A stretch of 64,000 nucleotides of DNA from Kluyvera genomosp. 3 (GTDB taxonomy: Bacteria; Pseudomonadota; Gammaproteobacteria; Enterobacterales; Enterobacteriaceae). The stretch lies in the NCBI GenBank assembly GCA_002211745.1, contig CP022114.1:496001-560000 (forward strand), written 5' to 3'. A program made the position numbers and the translations under genes. Positions 27,078 through 39,800 of the stretch are shown here, piece after piece (the stretch's first letter is position 1; each line of letters opens with the position of its first letter). The notes below the pieces were generated by a model. The model searched no databases, was not told the DNA's origin, and worked only from the letters and a program-made list of their open reading frames with translations.

Positions 27078-27100
27078 ACGGGCGCATGTCATGCGCCCGT
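27078..27100. terminator. strong palindrome after zapG, possible terminator
   Basis: ACGGGCGCATG-T-CATGCGCCCGT is a perfect 11-base inverted repeat between the end of zapG and the start of degQ, both on the reverse strand. Downstream on that strand is CCTCTTC, a poor T-run. It could end zapG transcription or be a protein site. Confidence 0.5.
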
Positions 27101-27121
27101 AAAATATTTGTGGAATGCAGA

Positions 27122-27520
27122 TTAATCGCGTTTTGCACCGCTACGCAGCAGACCGGATGCTCCGTCAGAGTAGTCGCGCGGCATCTGTACCGGCGCCTGA
27201 TCGTTTCCGGCTTCGGACTCGGCCAGACGGTTGCGGAACGGGTTGGCTTCTGCAGACATGCCCGGCAGCAGATTGCTGGAGCTTTTCGCCATATGCTGGT
27301 AGATCTGGCGATAGTCATCGGCCATGTTATCGAGCAGCTCGGCGCTGCGGGCGAAATGGCTAACCAGCTCTTCGCGGTACTCTTCCAGCTCGGCTTTGTT
27401 TTTCTCCAGCTCGTACTGCAACGCCTGCTGCTGGCGTAATTTACGATTACCAAAACGCATGGCTACGGCACCGATGATGATACCGACAACTAACCCAATT
27501 AGCGCGTATTCCCAGGTCAT
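27122..27520 (-). CDS. zapG: ZapG (YhcB), cell-division/envelope-synthesis membrane protein
   Basis: Inner-membrane protein of 132 residues with one N-terminal helix (MTWEYALIGLVVGIIIGAVA), a long coiled coil (residues 25-90) and a polar tail (ANPFRNRLAESEAGNDQ). DUF1043 family; in E. coli it interacts with divisome and elongasome proteins. The ATG of MTWEY is chosen over several upstream in-frame starts by homology. Divergent from zapE. The frame is intact. Confidence 0.95.
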   Translation of the reverse strand: MTWEYALIGLVVGIIIGAVAMRFGNRKLRQQQALQYELEKNKAELEEYREELVSHFARSAELLDNMADDYRQIYQHMAKSSSNLLPGMSAEANPFRNRLAESEAGNDQAPVQMPRDYSDGASGLLRSGAKRD

Positions 27521-27718
27521 GAACATCTCCCATTGTTTTGTTGTTCCGTAGGGTATTGGCGGCTTCGGCAACTCCATACCAGCGCCCGATAGTGCCACTA
27601 TAACCGCTAATCCTGTAGAAGTGGAATCCTGACGCATCATCGCGTAGTGTAGAACGGACTTTTTTTAGTCAATCGTGAAGTAAGACATACCGGTTTTCAA
27701 AGGAATAACAATTAGATC

Positions 27719-28838
27719 ATGCAAAGCCAGTCCCCCACATCGCGCTACCTTCAGGCCCTCGAGGAGGGCAGCCATCAACCTGACGATGTTCAGCGCGAGG
27801 CGGTAAACCGTCTCGATACCATTTACCAGGAACTCCAGCATAAAACGCCCGTCTCCGCCCTGTCGGTGGCCTGCGCGCGCGTTTTGGCAAACTGCTCGGC
27901 AAGAAAGAGCCTGACGCGCCGAGCGCCGTACGCGGCCTGTATATGTGGGCGGCGTGGGCGAGGGAAAACCTGGCTGATGGATATGTTCTATCAAAGCCTA
28001 CCGGGCGAGCGGAAGCAGCGCCTGCACTTCCACCGCTTTATGTTACGCGTGCATGAAGAACTGGCCGCGCTCCAGGGCACACTGACCCGCTGGAAATTGT
28101 GGCCGAACGCTTTAAAGCCGAGACCGACGTGCTGTGTTTTGATGAATTTTTTGTTTCCGATATTACCGATGCCATGCTCCTTGGCGGCCTGATGAAGGCG
28201 CTGTTCGCGCGCGGTATTACGCTGGTCGCGACCTCCAACATTCCGCCGGATGAACTGTATCGCAATGGGCTGCAGCGCGCGCGCTTCCTGCCGGCGATCG
28301 AGGCGATTAAAGAGCACTGCGATATCATGAATGTCGATGCGGGCATCGACTATCGTCTACGCACGCTGACGCAGGCGCACCTGTGGCTTTCGCCGCTCAA
28401 CGCAGAGACCCGCCAGCAGATGAATAAACTGTGGCTGGCACTGGCGGGGACGCCGCAGATGAACCAGACCACGCTGGAGATTAATCATCGTCCGCTGCCG
28501 ACTCTTGGCGTAGAAAACCAGACGCTGGCGGTCTCCTTTAATACCCTGTGCGTCGACGCACGCAGCCAGCACGACTACATTGCGCTGTCGCGTCTGTTCC
28601 ACACCGTGATGTTGTTTGACGTGTCTGTGATGACGCCATTGCTTGAGAGCGAAGCGCGCCGTTTTATCGCGCTGGTGGACGAATTCTACGAACGCCATGT
28701 GAAGCTGGTGGTGAGCGCCGAAGTCGAGTTGTACAACATCTATCAGGGGAGCGACTGAAATTTGAGTTCCAGCGCTGCCTGTCGCGTTTGCAGGAGATGC
28801 AGAGCGAAGAGTATCTGAAGCGTGCGCATATGCCTTAA
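27719..28838 (+). CDS. zapE: ZapE, division-associated AAA ATPase (five frameshifts)
   Basis: P-loop ATPase of the AFG1/ZapE family, recruited late to the Z ring; 374 residues after repair. Walker A is GGVGRGKTW and Walker B LCFDEFFV. Three one-base losses at CCC 27848-27850, GGG 27947-27949 and GGG 27956-27958 cancel, so residues about 44-80 are scrambled without a stop and the Walker A entry is damaged; the repaired segment reads GGLRARFGKLLGKKEP to GLYMWGGVG. Two further losses at GGG 28075-28077 and GGGG 28746-28749 break the frame; repair gives the ending SEEYLKRAHMP. Confidence 0.93.
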
Positions 28839-28841
28839 AGC

Positions 28842-28880
28842 TACCCTCTCCCGTGGGAGAGGGCTGGGGTGAGGGCATCA
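28842..28880. repeat. intergenic CCCTCTCCC/GGGAGAGGG repeat
   Basis: A 9-base stem CCCTCTCCC-GT-GGGAGAGGG is followed by CTGGGGTGAGGG. This is the form of a dispersed intergenic repeat common in enterobacteria. It sits right after zapE and could also end its transcript. Confidence 0.65.
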
Positions 28881-28931
28881 GGCTGTGCATCCCCAAACCC
28901 TGAAAAACCCGCAGCAAATCACATAAAGGGG

Positions 28932-28960
28932 TCGACCTTTGACCCCGACTTCTCTATAAT
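28932..28960 (+). promoter_or_regulatory. rplM promoter
   Basis: A -35-like TCGACC at 28932-28937 and a perfect -10 TATAAT at 28955-28960 are 17 bases apart. The remaining roughly 155 bases to the rplM ATG form a long leader; in E. coli L13 represses its own operon through the mRNA leader. Confidence 0.65.
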
Positions 28961-29100
28961 CTTGCGACCCCACGTTACAAGAGAGTTTTTTTCCCAAAAC
29001 TTTCTCTGCGCCGGCATAGGCTATTCGAAGGGGTAGGTTTGCTGGACAATGTCGTGTGAACCTCAACTGACTAAACGTTTGGGTGTTCACCAACGTGTAA

Positions 29101-29553
<453 letters not shown>

Positions 29554-29565
29554 TCGGGATTATAG

Positions 29566-29961
<396 letters not shown>

Positions 29962-29993
29962 TTGCTTTCTGCTTCGGCAGACAACAATTTGCG

Positions 29994-30020
29994 AAAAAAC
30001 CCGCTTCGGCGGGTTTTTTT
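29994..30020 (+). terminator. intrinsic terminator of rplM-rpsI
   Basis: AACCCGC-TTCG-GCGGGTT with a stable UUCG loop, preceded by A-run and followed by seven T. Confidence 0.95.
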
Positions 30021-30258
30021 ATACCTGCAAGACGGGGCTACCGCGCTCTTTTTCCGCTTTTCAGGAATCCCCTCACCACAAGTCGTTCAAAATCTGGTAG
30101 ACTATCTTCCAATTTTCTGCCCAAATGCGCGCGATTGTTCATTTTTTGTTTGGTTTGTGAACGAGAATGTCGTTTAGCGTGTAGCTGAGGCTTGTCATCT
30201 GGCTAGCCGCCGTTGTGGCTGGTAGCAGTAAAAATTCTGAATATACCTGGAGGTTTTC

Positions 30259-30897
30259 ATGGCTGTCGCTGCCAACAAACGTTCGGTAATGACGCTGTTT
30301 TCTGGTCCTACTGACATCTATAGCCATCAGGTCCGCATCGTGCTGGCTGAGAAGGGTGTCAGCTTTGAGATAGAGCACGTGGAAAAGGACAATCCACCGC
30401 AGGATCTGATTGACCTCAACCCGAATCAAAGCGTTCCGACACTCGTAGATCGTGAGCTGACGCTGTGGGAATCACGCATCATTATGGAATACCTTGATGA
30501 GCGTTTCCCGCATCCGCCGCTGATGCCGGTTTACCCGGTTGCACGTGGTGAAAGCCGCCTGTACATGCACCGTATCGAGAAAGACTGGTACTCACTGATG
30601 AACACCGTGATGACCGGTTCCGCCGCGCAGGCTGACGCCGCGCGTAAACAGCTGCGTGAAGAGCTGCTGGCGATCGCGCCGGTCTTCACCCAGAAGCCGT
30701 TCTTCCTGAGCGATGAATTCAGCATTGTCGACTGCTACCTGGCGCCGCTGCTGTGGCGTCTGCCGGTAATGGGCATTGAGCTGAGCGGTGCTGGCGCGAA
30801 AGAGCTGAAAGGCTATATGACGCGCGTCTTCGAACGTGACTCTTTCCTCGCCTCCTTAACGGAAGCCGAGCGCGAAATGCGCCTTGGCCGGGGTTAA
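30259..30897 (+). CDS. sspA: SspA, stringent starvation protein A
   Basis: RNA-polymerase-associated protein of 212 residues with a glutathione-S-transferase fold (thioredoxin-like N-terminus MTLFSGPTDIYSHQVRIVL, alpha-helical C-terminal domain). It lacks GST activity in E. coli and affects stationary-phase and acid survival through H-NS. AGGTTTTC precedes the ATG. sspB begins 4 bases after the stop. Intact. Confidence 0.98.
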   Translation: MAVAANKRSVMTLFSGPTDIYSHQVRIVLAEKGVSFEIEHVEKDNPPQDLIDLNPNQSVPTLVDRELTLWESRIIMEYLDERFPHPPLMPVYPVARGESRLYMHRIEKDWYSLMNTVMTGSAAQADAARKQLREELLAIAPVFTQKPFFLSDEFSIVDCYLAPLLWRLPVMGIELSGAGAKELKGYMTRVFERDSFLASLTEAEREMRLGRG

Positions 30898-30901
30898 TTG
30901 A

Positions 30902-31402
30902 ATGGAAGTTTCGCAACTTTCTCCGCGCCGCCCGTACCTGCTGCGTGCATTCTATGAGTGGCTGCTGGACAACCAGCTGACGCCGCACCTGGTAGTAGAT
31001 GTCATGCTGCCTGGCGTGAATGTGCCGATGGAATACGCGCGTGACGGGCAGATCGTGTTGAACATCGCGCCGCGTGCGGTGGGGAATCTTGAGCTGGCCA
31101 ACGATGAAGTGCGCTTCAATGCGCGCTTTGGCGGTGTGCCGCGTCAGGTTTCCGTTCCGTTGGCTGCCGTGCTGGCGATCTACGCCCGTGAGAACGGTGC
31201 CGGAACCATGTTTGAGCCAGAAGCCGCATACGATGAAAATGTCGAAGGCTTCAACGATGACGAAGACGTGGATAACGGCGCAAGCGAGACCGTGATGTCG
31301 GTGATTGATGGCAATAAGCCGGATAGCGACGACGGAGACGATCCCGACGATACGCCACCACCGCCTCGCGGCGGGCGTCCGGCGCTTCGCGTTGTGAAAT
31401 AG
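30902..31402 (+). CDS. sspB: SspB, ClpXP specificity-enhancing adaptor
   Basis: Adaptor of 166 residues that delivers ssrA-tagged proteins and RseA fragments to ClpXP. It has a folded N-terminal domain (MEVSQLSPRRPYLLRAFYEW), an acidic disordered linker (DDEDVDNGASE, DSDDGDDPDD) and the C-terminal ClpX-binding motif RPALRVVK. Second gene of the sspAB operon. Intact. Confidence 0.98.
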   Translation: MEVSQLSPRRPYLLRAFYEWLLDNQLTPHLVVDVMLPGVNVPMEYARDGQIVLNIAPRAVGNLELANDEVRFNARFGGVPRQVSVPLAAVLAIYARENGAGTMFEPEAAYDENVEGFNDDEDVDNGASETVMSVIDGNKPDSDDGDDPDDTPPPPRGGRPALRVVK

Positions 31403-31428
31403 AAAACAGGCCCATACGGGCCTGTTTT
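31403..31428. terminator. bidirectional terminator between sspB and codA
   Basis: AAAACAGGCCC-ATAC-GGGCCTGTTTT, a perfect 11-base stem with T-runs on both strands, lies between the converging sspB and codA genes. Confidence 0.93.
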
Positions 31429-31435
31429 GTTATGG

Positions 31436-32716
31436 CTATCGTTTAAACGTCACTTTTTCCGGCGTATCCAGGTGAAGTGTGGTTTGGCTTGGTACCGTTT
31501 CGGCAATCACCCGACCATGGCGGATAGAGTAGCGGGCTGGCGTCTGGCGACGTACAGCATCAAAACCATTTTCCGCAGGGAGAATCACCAGATTGGCGCT
31601 ATTACCGACCTCAAGGCCATAATCCTGCAGATGCAACGTTTTCGCGCTGTGGGTGGTTATCAGGTTCAGCCCATCATTAATCTGCCCGTATCCCATCAGC
31701 TGGCACACGTGTAATCCCATATGCAACACCTGCAGCATATTCGCGGTACCCAGTGGATACCACGGATCGAAGACGTCGTCATGACCGAAGCAGACATTGA
31801 TATCCGCCTCCAGCATCTCTTTGACGCGCGTGACGCCGCGGCGTTTCGGATAGGTGTCAAAACGCCCTTGCAGGTGAATGTTCACCAGCGGATTGGCGAC
31901 AAAGTTAATGCCGGACATCTTTAACAGGCGGAAAAGGCGGGAAGCGTACGCGCCGTTATAGGAGTGCATTGCCGTCGTGTGGCTGGCAGTCACGCGAGCC
32001 CCCAGCTCATCACGGTGCGCCAGCGCCGCGACGGTTTCAACGAAGCGTGATTGCTCATCGTCAATTTCATCGCAGTGTACGTCGATGAGTCTGTCGTATT
32101 TTTGCGCCAGGGCGAAAATTTTATGCAGCGATTCAACGCCATATTCACGGGTAAATTCAAAGTGGGGAATGGCGCCAATGACGTCGGCGCCCAAACGTAC
32201 CGCTTCTTCTAACAGCGCCTCACCGTTGGGATAAGAAAGAATGCCTTCTTGCGGGAACGCGACAATTTGCAGCTCTACCCACGGCGCGACTTCTTGCTTC
32301 ACTTCCAGCATGGCTTTCAGCGCTGTCAACGTGGGATCGGAGACGTCAACGTGAGTACGAACGTACTGGATACCGTTGGCCATCTGCCACTTCAGGGTTT
32401 GCATGGCCCGCGCTTTTACATCCTCGTGAGTGAGCATCGCCTTACGTTCGGCCCAGCGTTCAATACCTTCAAACAGCGTGCCAGACTGGTTCCAGTTCGG
32501 TTCGCCAGCGGTTTGCGTGGTGTCCAGATGGATGTGCGGTTCAACAAACGGAGGGATTGCCAGACCGCCTTCAACATCCAGCACATTGCCCTGTGGTGCT
32601 GACGCCGTTTCCTGAGGCTCAAAACGGCTAAAGCGCCCATTTTCAATGGTGATTTGCCACAATCCTTCACGCCCCTGCAAGCGGGCCTGACGAAGGGTAA
32701 TATTATTATTCTGCAT
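31436..32716 (-). CDS. codA: cytosine deaminase
   Basis: Metal-dependent amidohydrolase of 426 residues that deaminates cytosine to uracil and ammonia. Metal ligands are in EPHIHLD (HxH), VHCDEIDD and [11 protein letters not shown] (the catalytic Asp). The ATG of MQNNNITL overlaps the end of codB by 11 bases; an upstream ATG would overlap further and does not match the family. Operon codBA, as in E. coli, but placed between sspB and yhcG here. Intact. Confidence 0.97.
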   Translation of the reverse strand: MQNNNITLRQARLQGREGLWQITIENGRFSRFEPQETASAPQGNVLDVEGGLAIPPFVEPHIHLDTTQTAGEPNWNQSGTLFEGIERWAERKAMLTHEDVKARAMQTLKWQMANGIQYVRTHVDVSDPTLTALKAMLEVKQEVAPWVELQIVAFPQEGILSYPNGEALLEEAVRLGADVIGAIPHFEFTREYGVESLHKIFALAQKYDRLIDVHCDEIDDEQSRFVETVAALAHRDELGARVTASHTTAMHSYNGAYASRLFRLLKMSGINFVANPLVNIHLQGRFDTYPKRRGVTRVKEMLEADINVCFGHDDVFDPWYPLGTANMLQVLHMGLHVCQLMGYGQINDGLNLITTHSAKTLHLQDYGLEVGNSANLVILPAENGFDAVRRQTPARYSIRHGRVIAETVPSQTTLHLDTPEKVTFKR

Positions 32717-33952
32717 GGCTAACCTCCGAGGATTTAGCAAGGCTACGATTAAAGAGTGGATTCAGCAGGATATAGCTGAATACGCCGCCGAGGACAGCGT
32801 TGACCGGGACAATTCCGGGAATATAGTGACCCGCAGCGATACCCAGTGCAACGGACAGAATGGCCACCCAGTTTACGGTAATAAATTGCGCTTTGTTGAA
32901 GTCGGCATATTTGCGGTGGTTCAACAGATAGTCGGCGATGATCACGCCCCAATGGGGGAATCGCCGCCGACAGAAAGGTCAGCCAGCCGACAAAGTTATT
33001 GTAAAGCCACAGTGCGCACAGCGTCCCAATAATGCCGTTCGCCACCGACAGCGTGCGGCTGGAAAGACCGGTAATGTTGGCAAAGCCCAGACCTGATGCG
33101 TACAGCGCATTGTCATTGGTGGTCCAGATATTCAGGCCGAGTACCACAATCGCCGGCAGCAGCAGGCCCTGGGCTATCATCACGTCAGAAATATCCGCTT
33201 GCCCGACAGCGGCAGCGCCCGCCGCCCAAAGATAAACATCAATGAGTTACCGAGGAAAAACGCCACCATCGCAATCAGCACCGCCCTTTGGCGTTGCGGC
33301 CAAAGCGAACGAAGTCAGCGGTTAAGGTACCGGCGCTGACAAACGAGCCGACAACCAGCGCGAGTGCGGTGGAGAAATTGAGCGGCGTCTGCGGCACAAT
33401 CGTTTTTAAGTGGTCTAAACCGCCAACGTCGCTCACCGCCAGCCAGACCGAGTAGCTGCCCAGAATGACAATCGCAGGCACGGCGATAATCGAGAGAATA
33501 GTCAGTGCCGAGATACCGAAGAAGATGGTCAGGGTCATCAACAACCCGGAAACCGCAATCAGGATATTGACGTCAATGCCCGTTGCTTTGCCCACCGGGA
33601 TGGCAAACATAGCCACGCCGACGCCAAACCAGCCTACCTGCGTGCCGCCGAGCAGCATGGAAGGAAGCCATGAGCCTTTTACGCCAAAGGAGTAACGAGC
33701 AAGAAGGTGGGTAGAGAGTCCGGTTTTTGCGCCGATGAAACCAAGAAATGCGGTGTAGATACCGAGGAGGAGGTTACCGAAGAAAACTGCAAGGAAGAAA
33801 TCATGATAGGAAAGACCGGTACCGAGTGTTCCTCCGGTCCACATACTGGCGGAAAAAAACGTTAACCCCAACATCACAAAGGTGAGTGGAACTACGCCTT
33901 TCCGCGCCGCCAGAGGGACGGGCCCCTGGCTATAATTGTTGTCCTGCGACAC
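32706..33952 (-). CDS. codB: cytosine permease CodB (four frameshifts)
   Basis: Proton- or sodium-coupled cytosine importer of the NCS1 family, 416 residues after repair and about twelve membrane helices. It starts with GTG ([13 protein letters not shown]) six bases after GGAGG. One-base losses at CCC 33284-33286, CCC 33225-33227, GGGGG 32954-32958 and CCCC 32947-32950; the last two are a few bases apart. Repair gives [26 protein letters not shown] and [15 protein letters not shown] PurR-like operator lies upstream. Confidence 0.94.
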
Positions 33953-34010
33953 AACGCCTCCATGAATTTTGCCCAAAAAATCCGCCGCATAATATACAGT
34001 TCTCAGAATA

Positions 34011-34026
34011 AAGCAAACGTTTCCGC
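34011..34026. promoter_or_regulatory. PurR-like operator of codBA
   Basis: AAGCAAACGTTTCCGC matches the PurR consensus ACGCAAACGTTTGCGT at 13 of 16 positions, including the central CAAACGTTT core. It sits 59 bases upstream of the codB start, consistent with the known PurR control of codBA in E. coli. Confidence 0.65.
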
Positions 34027-34089
34027 GTGATTTTTTGTCGGTTATTATTCATGAGGATGATGATTTCGCCGCTTTCCCTCGGTTTACAG

Positions 34090-35171
34090 TCAATCCACTC
34101 CTGTGGGGTGAGGTGCCAACATGGCTTGTGAACGAATGAGTTCGTCTGCAAGTAGTTGTTCGTCAGGCAACTGCACTTTGTACTCGCTCGCCATGATGGT
34201 ATTCGGCAGGCCAGTCAGCGCGTAATGCGCTTCCCCGCGCCTTTTCCCGCACACAGAATCAACCCAACGGGCGGGTTTTCTCCCGGCATTGCCCAGTGCT
34301 CTTTGGCATAGTTCAGGTACATATTCATCTGCCCGGCATCCGCATAACCGAATTTGCCTACCTTCAGGTCAACGAGCAACAGGCAGCGCAAGCGGCGATG
34401 GAAGAACAACAGATCGACGCGGAACCAGCTATCGTCTATGCGTAATCGGCGTTGGCGGCCAACAAAAGCAAAATCGTCACCGAGCTCCAGCATAAAGTCC
34501 ATCAGGTGGCTGAGCAGGGCATCTTCGAGATCCGACTCTGAATACGCATCCTTCAGGTTAAGAAACTCCAGAATAAACGGGTCGCGTATGGCTTGCTCCG
34601 GCAAAACGTTGGGTTCGGCGGGAGCTGGCTGCTGCAACATGGCGGATTTGTCGTGTGACAGCAGCGTTCGTTCGTAAAATTGAGTGGCGATTTGCCGATC
34701 GAGCTGCCGTACGGACCAGCCGTTACGTAGTGTCTCTTTCTCGTAAAAAGTGCGGGCATCGGGATTTTTTACCGAAAGTAAACGCACGTAAGCTGACCAG
34801 GGAAGTGGAAAAACTCTGGCGAGGTAAATGAGATTTGAAGATTCACCAGACACTGTCTGCTGAATTTCAATATCCTGAAAATAAAGATAAAACATGCGCA
34901 TTTGGCGTAGATTTGCGGTGGAGAATCCACGCTTATAGCGCAGGCTTAAATCTGCGGATAACCGCTCAATAAGCTGAATACCATAAGCCGCCCGTGCTTC
35001 GCCGCCCTGTTCAAACTCGACAATTCTCCTGCCGATTTCCCAGTAGGTTGCCGTCATTAACGCGTTAATGCTACGGACAGTCTCAGTGTGGGCTGTATCT
35101 ACTAATCGAATAATACCGTCATGGATTTGCTGATAATCGTCAGCGTGTTGTGCTGGTGTAGGCGTAGTCAT
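34090..35171 (-). CDS. yhcG: YhcG family PD-(D/E)XK nuclease-like protein, DUF1016 (one frameshift)
   Basis: About 360 residues after repair. It has an N-terminal DUF1016 helical domain (residues about 10-150, ATYWEIGRRIVEFEQ) and a C-terminal PD-(D/E)XK nuclease-like domain with WFRVDLLFFH and LLLVDLKVGKF giving the D...DxK residues. It matches E. coli YhcG, whose cellular role is not established. A one-base loss at CCCC 34233-34236 cuts the end; repair restores KGAGEAHYALTGLPN and a tail ending at 34090. The ATG of MTTPTPAQH is inferred; an upstream frame extends further. It stands alone between codB and gltD. Confidence 0.9.
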
Positions 35172-35332
35172 GTCATCCCTGGCGCGAGAGTTGCGAAATG
35201 AAAAGATATCGCCACCAATACGCTTCAGGCATAGCCCGGTCAATCCAGGAGAGGTGAATTACATTGCGTTGCAGCAGTAATTGCGAGCGGCTTTCGAAGA
35301 ATGAATTCGTATGTATTTAGCAGAAAAATATT

Positions 35333-35372
35333 GGCTCCCCATCCATCAGCATGAAGCCGTGGTAGGGGAGCC
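35333..35372 (-). terminator. intrinsic terminator of gltBD
   Basis: GGCTCCCC (35333-35340) pairs with GGGGAGCC (35365-35372) with further pairing inside; on the reverse strand it is followed by AATATTTTT just after gltD. Confidence 0.88.
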
Positions 35373-35380
35373 AGCAGGTA

Positions 35381-36807
<1,427 letters not shown>

Positions 36808-39800
36808 TTACTGCGCCTGCACGCGCAGCTCGGCTGCGCTACGACTACGGTGACCCAACAGCGCTTTCACATCGCTGGATTTCGGCTTAACCAGAGCAAA
36901 CTTCGCGGAATAAGACGGCCAGTGCGCCAGAATCTCTTCACCGCGGGAGGAGCCGGTCAGCTGTACGTGTTCGGTGATCAATCCACGCAGATGTTCTTCG
37001 TGAATCGCCAGCGAGTCGACGTCCAGTACTTCTACCAGTTCCGGGTTCACGCGTTTACGGAAATCACCGTCTTCATCCAGTACGTAGGCGAAGCCGCCTG
37101 TCATGCCCGCACCGAAGTTCACGCCCGTTTTGCCCAGCACGCAGACGATACCGCCGGTCATATATTCACAGCCGTTGTCGCCGATGCCTTCCACTACGGT
37201 AATCGCCCCGGAGTTACGCACGCCGAAACGTTCACCCGCGCGGCCCGCGGCGTACAGGCGACCACCGGTCGCGCCGTACAGGCAGGTGTTACCGATGATG
37301 CTGGCTTCATGGCTGCGGAAGGACGAACCCACCGGCGGACGAATCGCCAGCAGACCGCCCGCCATGCCTTTACCGACGTAGTCGTTGGCATCGCCGGTCA
37401 GGTACAGCTCAACACCGCCGGCGTTCCACACGCCGAAGCTCTGGCCCGCGGTACCGTTGAAGTGCGCTTTGATCGGATCCGCCGCCAGCCCCTGGTCGCC
37501 GTGCGTCTGGGCAATGTAGCCAGACAGAGATGCGCCAACGGAACGGTCGGTGTTGCGGATATCAAACCAGAAGGTTTTGCTCTGGCGCTCATCAACAAAC
37601 GGTTTTGCCTGCTGCAACAGCTGCGCGTTCAACACGCCGTTATCAAACGGTGGGTTGTTCTCGGTGCAGTACAGCGCTTTGCCAGGATGTGGCTCCGCGG
37701 TTTCCAGCAGACGAGACAGCTCCAGCTTCTGCTGCTTGGCGGTGAAGCCATCCAGCTCTTTGAGCAGGTCGGTGCGGCCAATCAGGTCAACGAGGCGGGT
37801 AACGCCCAGTTCAGCCATCAGCTCGCGGACTTCACGGGCGATAAATTCAAAGTAGTTGGTCACTTTGAACGGCAGGCCGTGATAGTGGTTCTTACGCAGT
37901 TTCTCATCCTGAGTCGCAACACCGGTTGCGCAGTTGTTCAGGTGGCAAATACGCAGGTATTTACAGCCCAGCGCGACCATCGGCCCGGTACCGAAACCGA
38001 AGCTTTCCGCGCCGAGGATCGCCGCTTTAATGATGTCGACACCCGTTTTCAGGCCGCCGTCCACCTGCAGACGAATCTTGTGACGCAGGCCGTTAGCGAC
38101 CAGCGCCTGCTGCGTTTCGACCAGACCCAGTTCCCACGGACAGCCGGCGTATTTCACCGAAGACAGCGGGCTTGCGCCTGTGCCGCCGTCGTAGCCGGCG
38201 ATGGTGATGAGGTCTGCATAGGCTTTTGCCACGCCGGTAGCGATGGTGCCGACGCCCGGTTCGGAAACCAGCTTCACGGAGATCATCGCTTTCGGGTTGA
38301 CCTGTTTGAGGTCGAAAATCAGCTGCGCTAAGTCCTCGATAGAGTAAATATCGTGGTGCGGCGGAGGAGAAATCAGCGTCACGCCCGGTACGGAATAACG
38401 CAGTTTGGCAATGTACGGGGTGACTTTATCACCCGGCAATTGACCACCTTCGCCCGGTTTCGCGCCCTGAGCGACTTTAATCTGAATGACGTCGGCATTG
38501 ACCAGGTACGCCGGGGTGACGCCAAAGCGACCGGAGGCTACCTGCTTGATGCGCGACACTTTGTTGGTGCCGTAACGCGCCGGGTCTTCGCCGCCTTCGC
38601 CGGAGTTCGAGTTGCCGCCGATGCTGTTCATCGCTTCGGCCAGCGCTTCGTGTGCTTCCGGGCTCAGTGCGCCGATAGACATCGCTGCGGTATCGAAACG
38701 TTTGAACAGGTCGCTCGCGGCTCTACATCGGCCAGGTTGACGGTCTCGCCGTTTGGCGTGATGGCCAGCAGGTCGCGCAGCGTCGCGGCAGGGCGGTTGT
38801 TGACCAGCTCTGCATAGGCTTTGTAATCGCTGTATTCGCCGCTCTGTACCGCCTGTTGCAGGGTGCGTACCACGTCCGGGTTGTAGGCATGGTATTCGCC
38901 GCCGTGAACGTATTTCAGCAGGCCGCCCTGTTCCAGCGGTTTACGCGCCAGCCAGGCACGCTTCGACAGGTTCAGCAGATCCTGCTGGAAGTCGTCGAAC
39001 GACGCGCCGCCGATGCGGCTAACCACGCCCTGGAAGCAATTTTCGACCACGTCATCGTGCAGACCGACCGCTTCAAACAGCTTAGAGCAACGATAGGAAG
39101 CAACGGTCGAGATGCCCATTTTGGACATGATCTTATACAGACCTTTGTTGATGCCGTTACGGTAGTTCAGCATCACCGTGCGGTAGTCTTTCTCGATAGC
39201 ATGGGTATCGATCAGACGCCCCAGAGTTTCATAGGCCAGGTACGGGTAGATTGCCGTGGCACCAAAGCCGAGCAGTACCGCAAAGTGGTGCGGGTCGCGG
39301 GCGCTGGCGGTTTCCACGATGATGTTCGCGTCGCAGCGCAGGCTCTTATCCACCAGGCGAGCCTGGATTGCGCCCACCGCCATTGGCGCCGGTACCGGCA
39401 AGCGGTTTTTGGCAATGTTACGGTCGGACAGCACCAGCAGGACGGTACCGCTGCGCACCATCTCTTCGGCCTTGTCGCACAGGGCTTTCACCGTGGCTTC
39501 GAGGCTGGTTTCCGTCACATCGAAGGTGATGTCCAGCGTGTCGGCGCGGTAATGATCCTCTTTCATCGTGGTGAGCTGATTGAAATCGGAGTACAGCAGA
39601 ATTGGCGATTTGAAGCTCAGGCGGTGCGCCTGGCCTTCCGCTTCGCAGAAGACGTTCATCTCACGACCAATGCTGGTTGCCAGCGACATCACGTGCGCTT
39701 CACGCAGCGGATCGATTGGCGGGTTGGTTACCTGCGCAAACTGCTGGCGGAAGTAGTCGTAAATAATACGCGGCTGGCTGGAGAGCACGGCGAACGGGGT

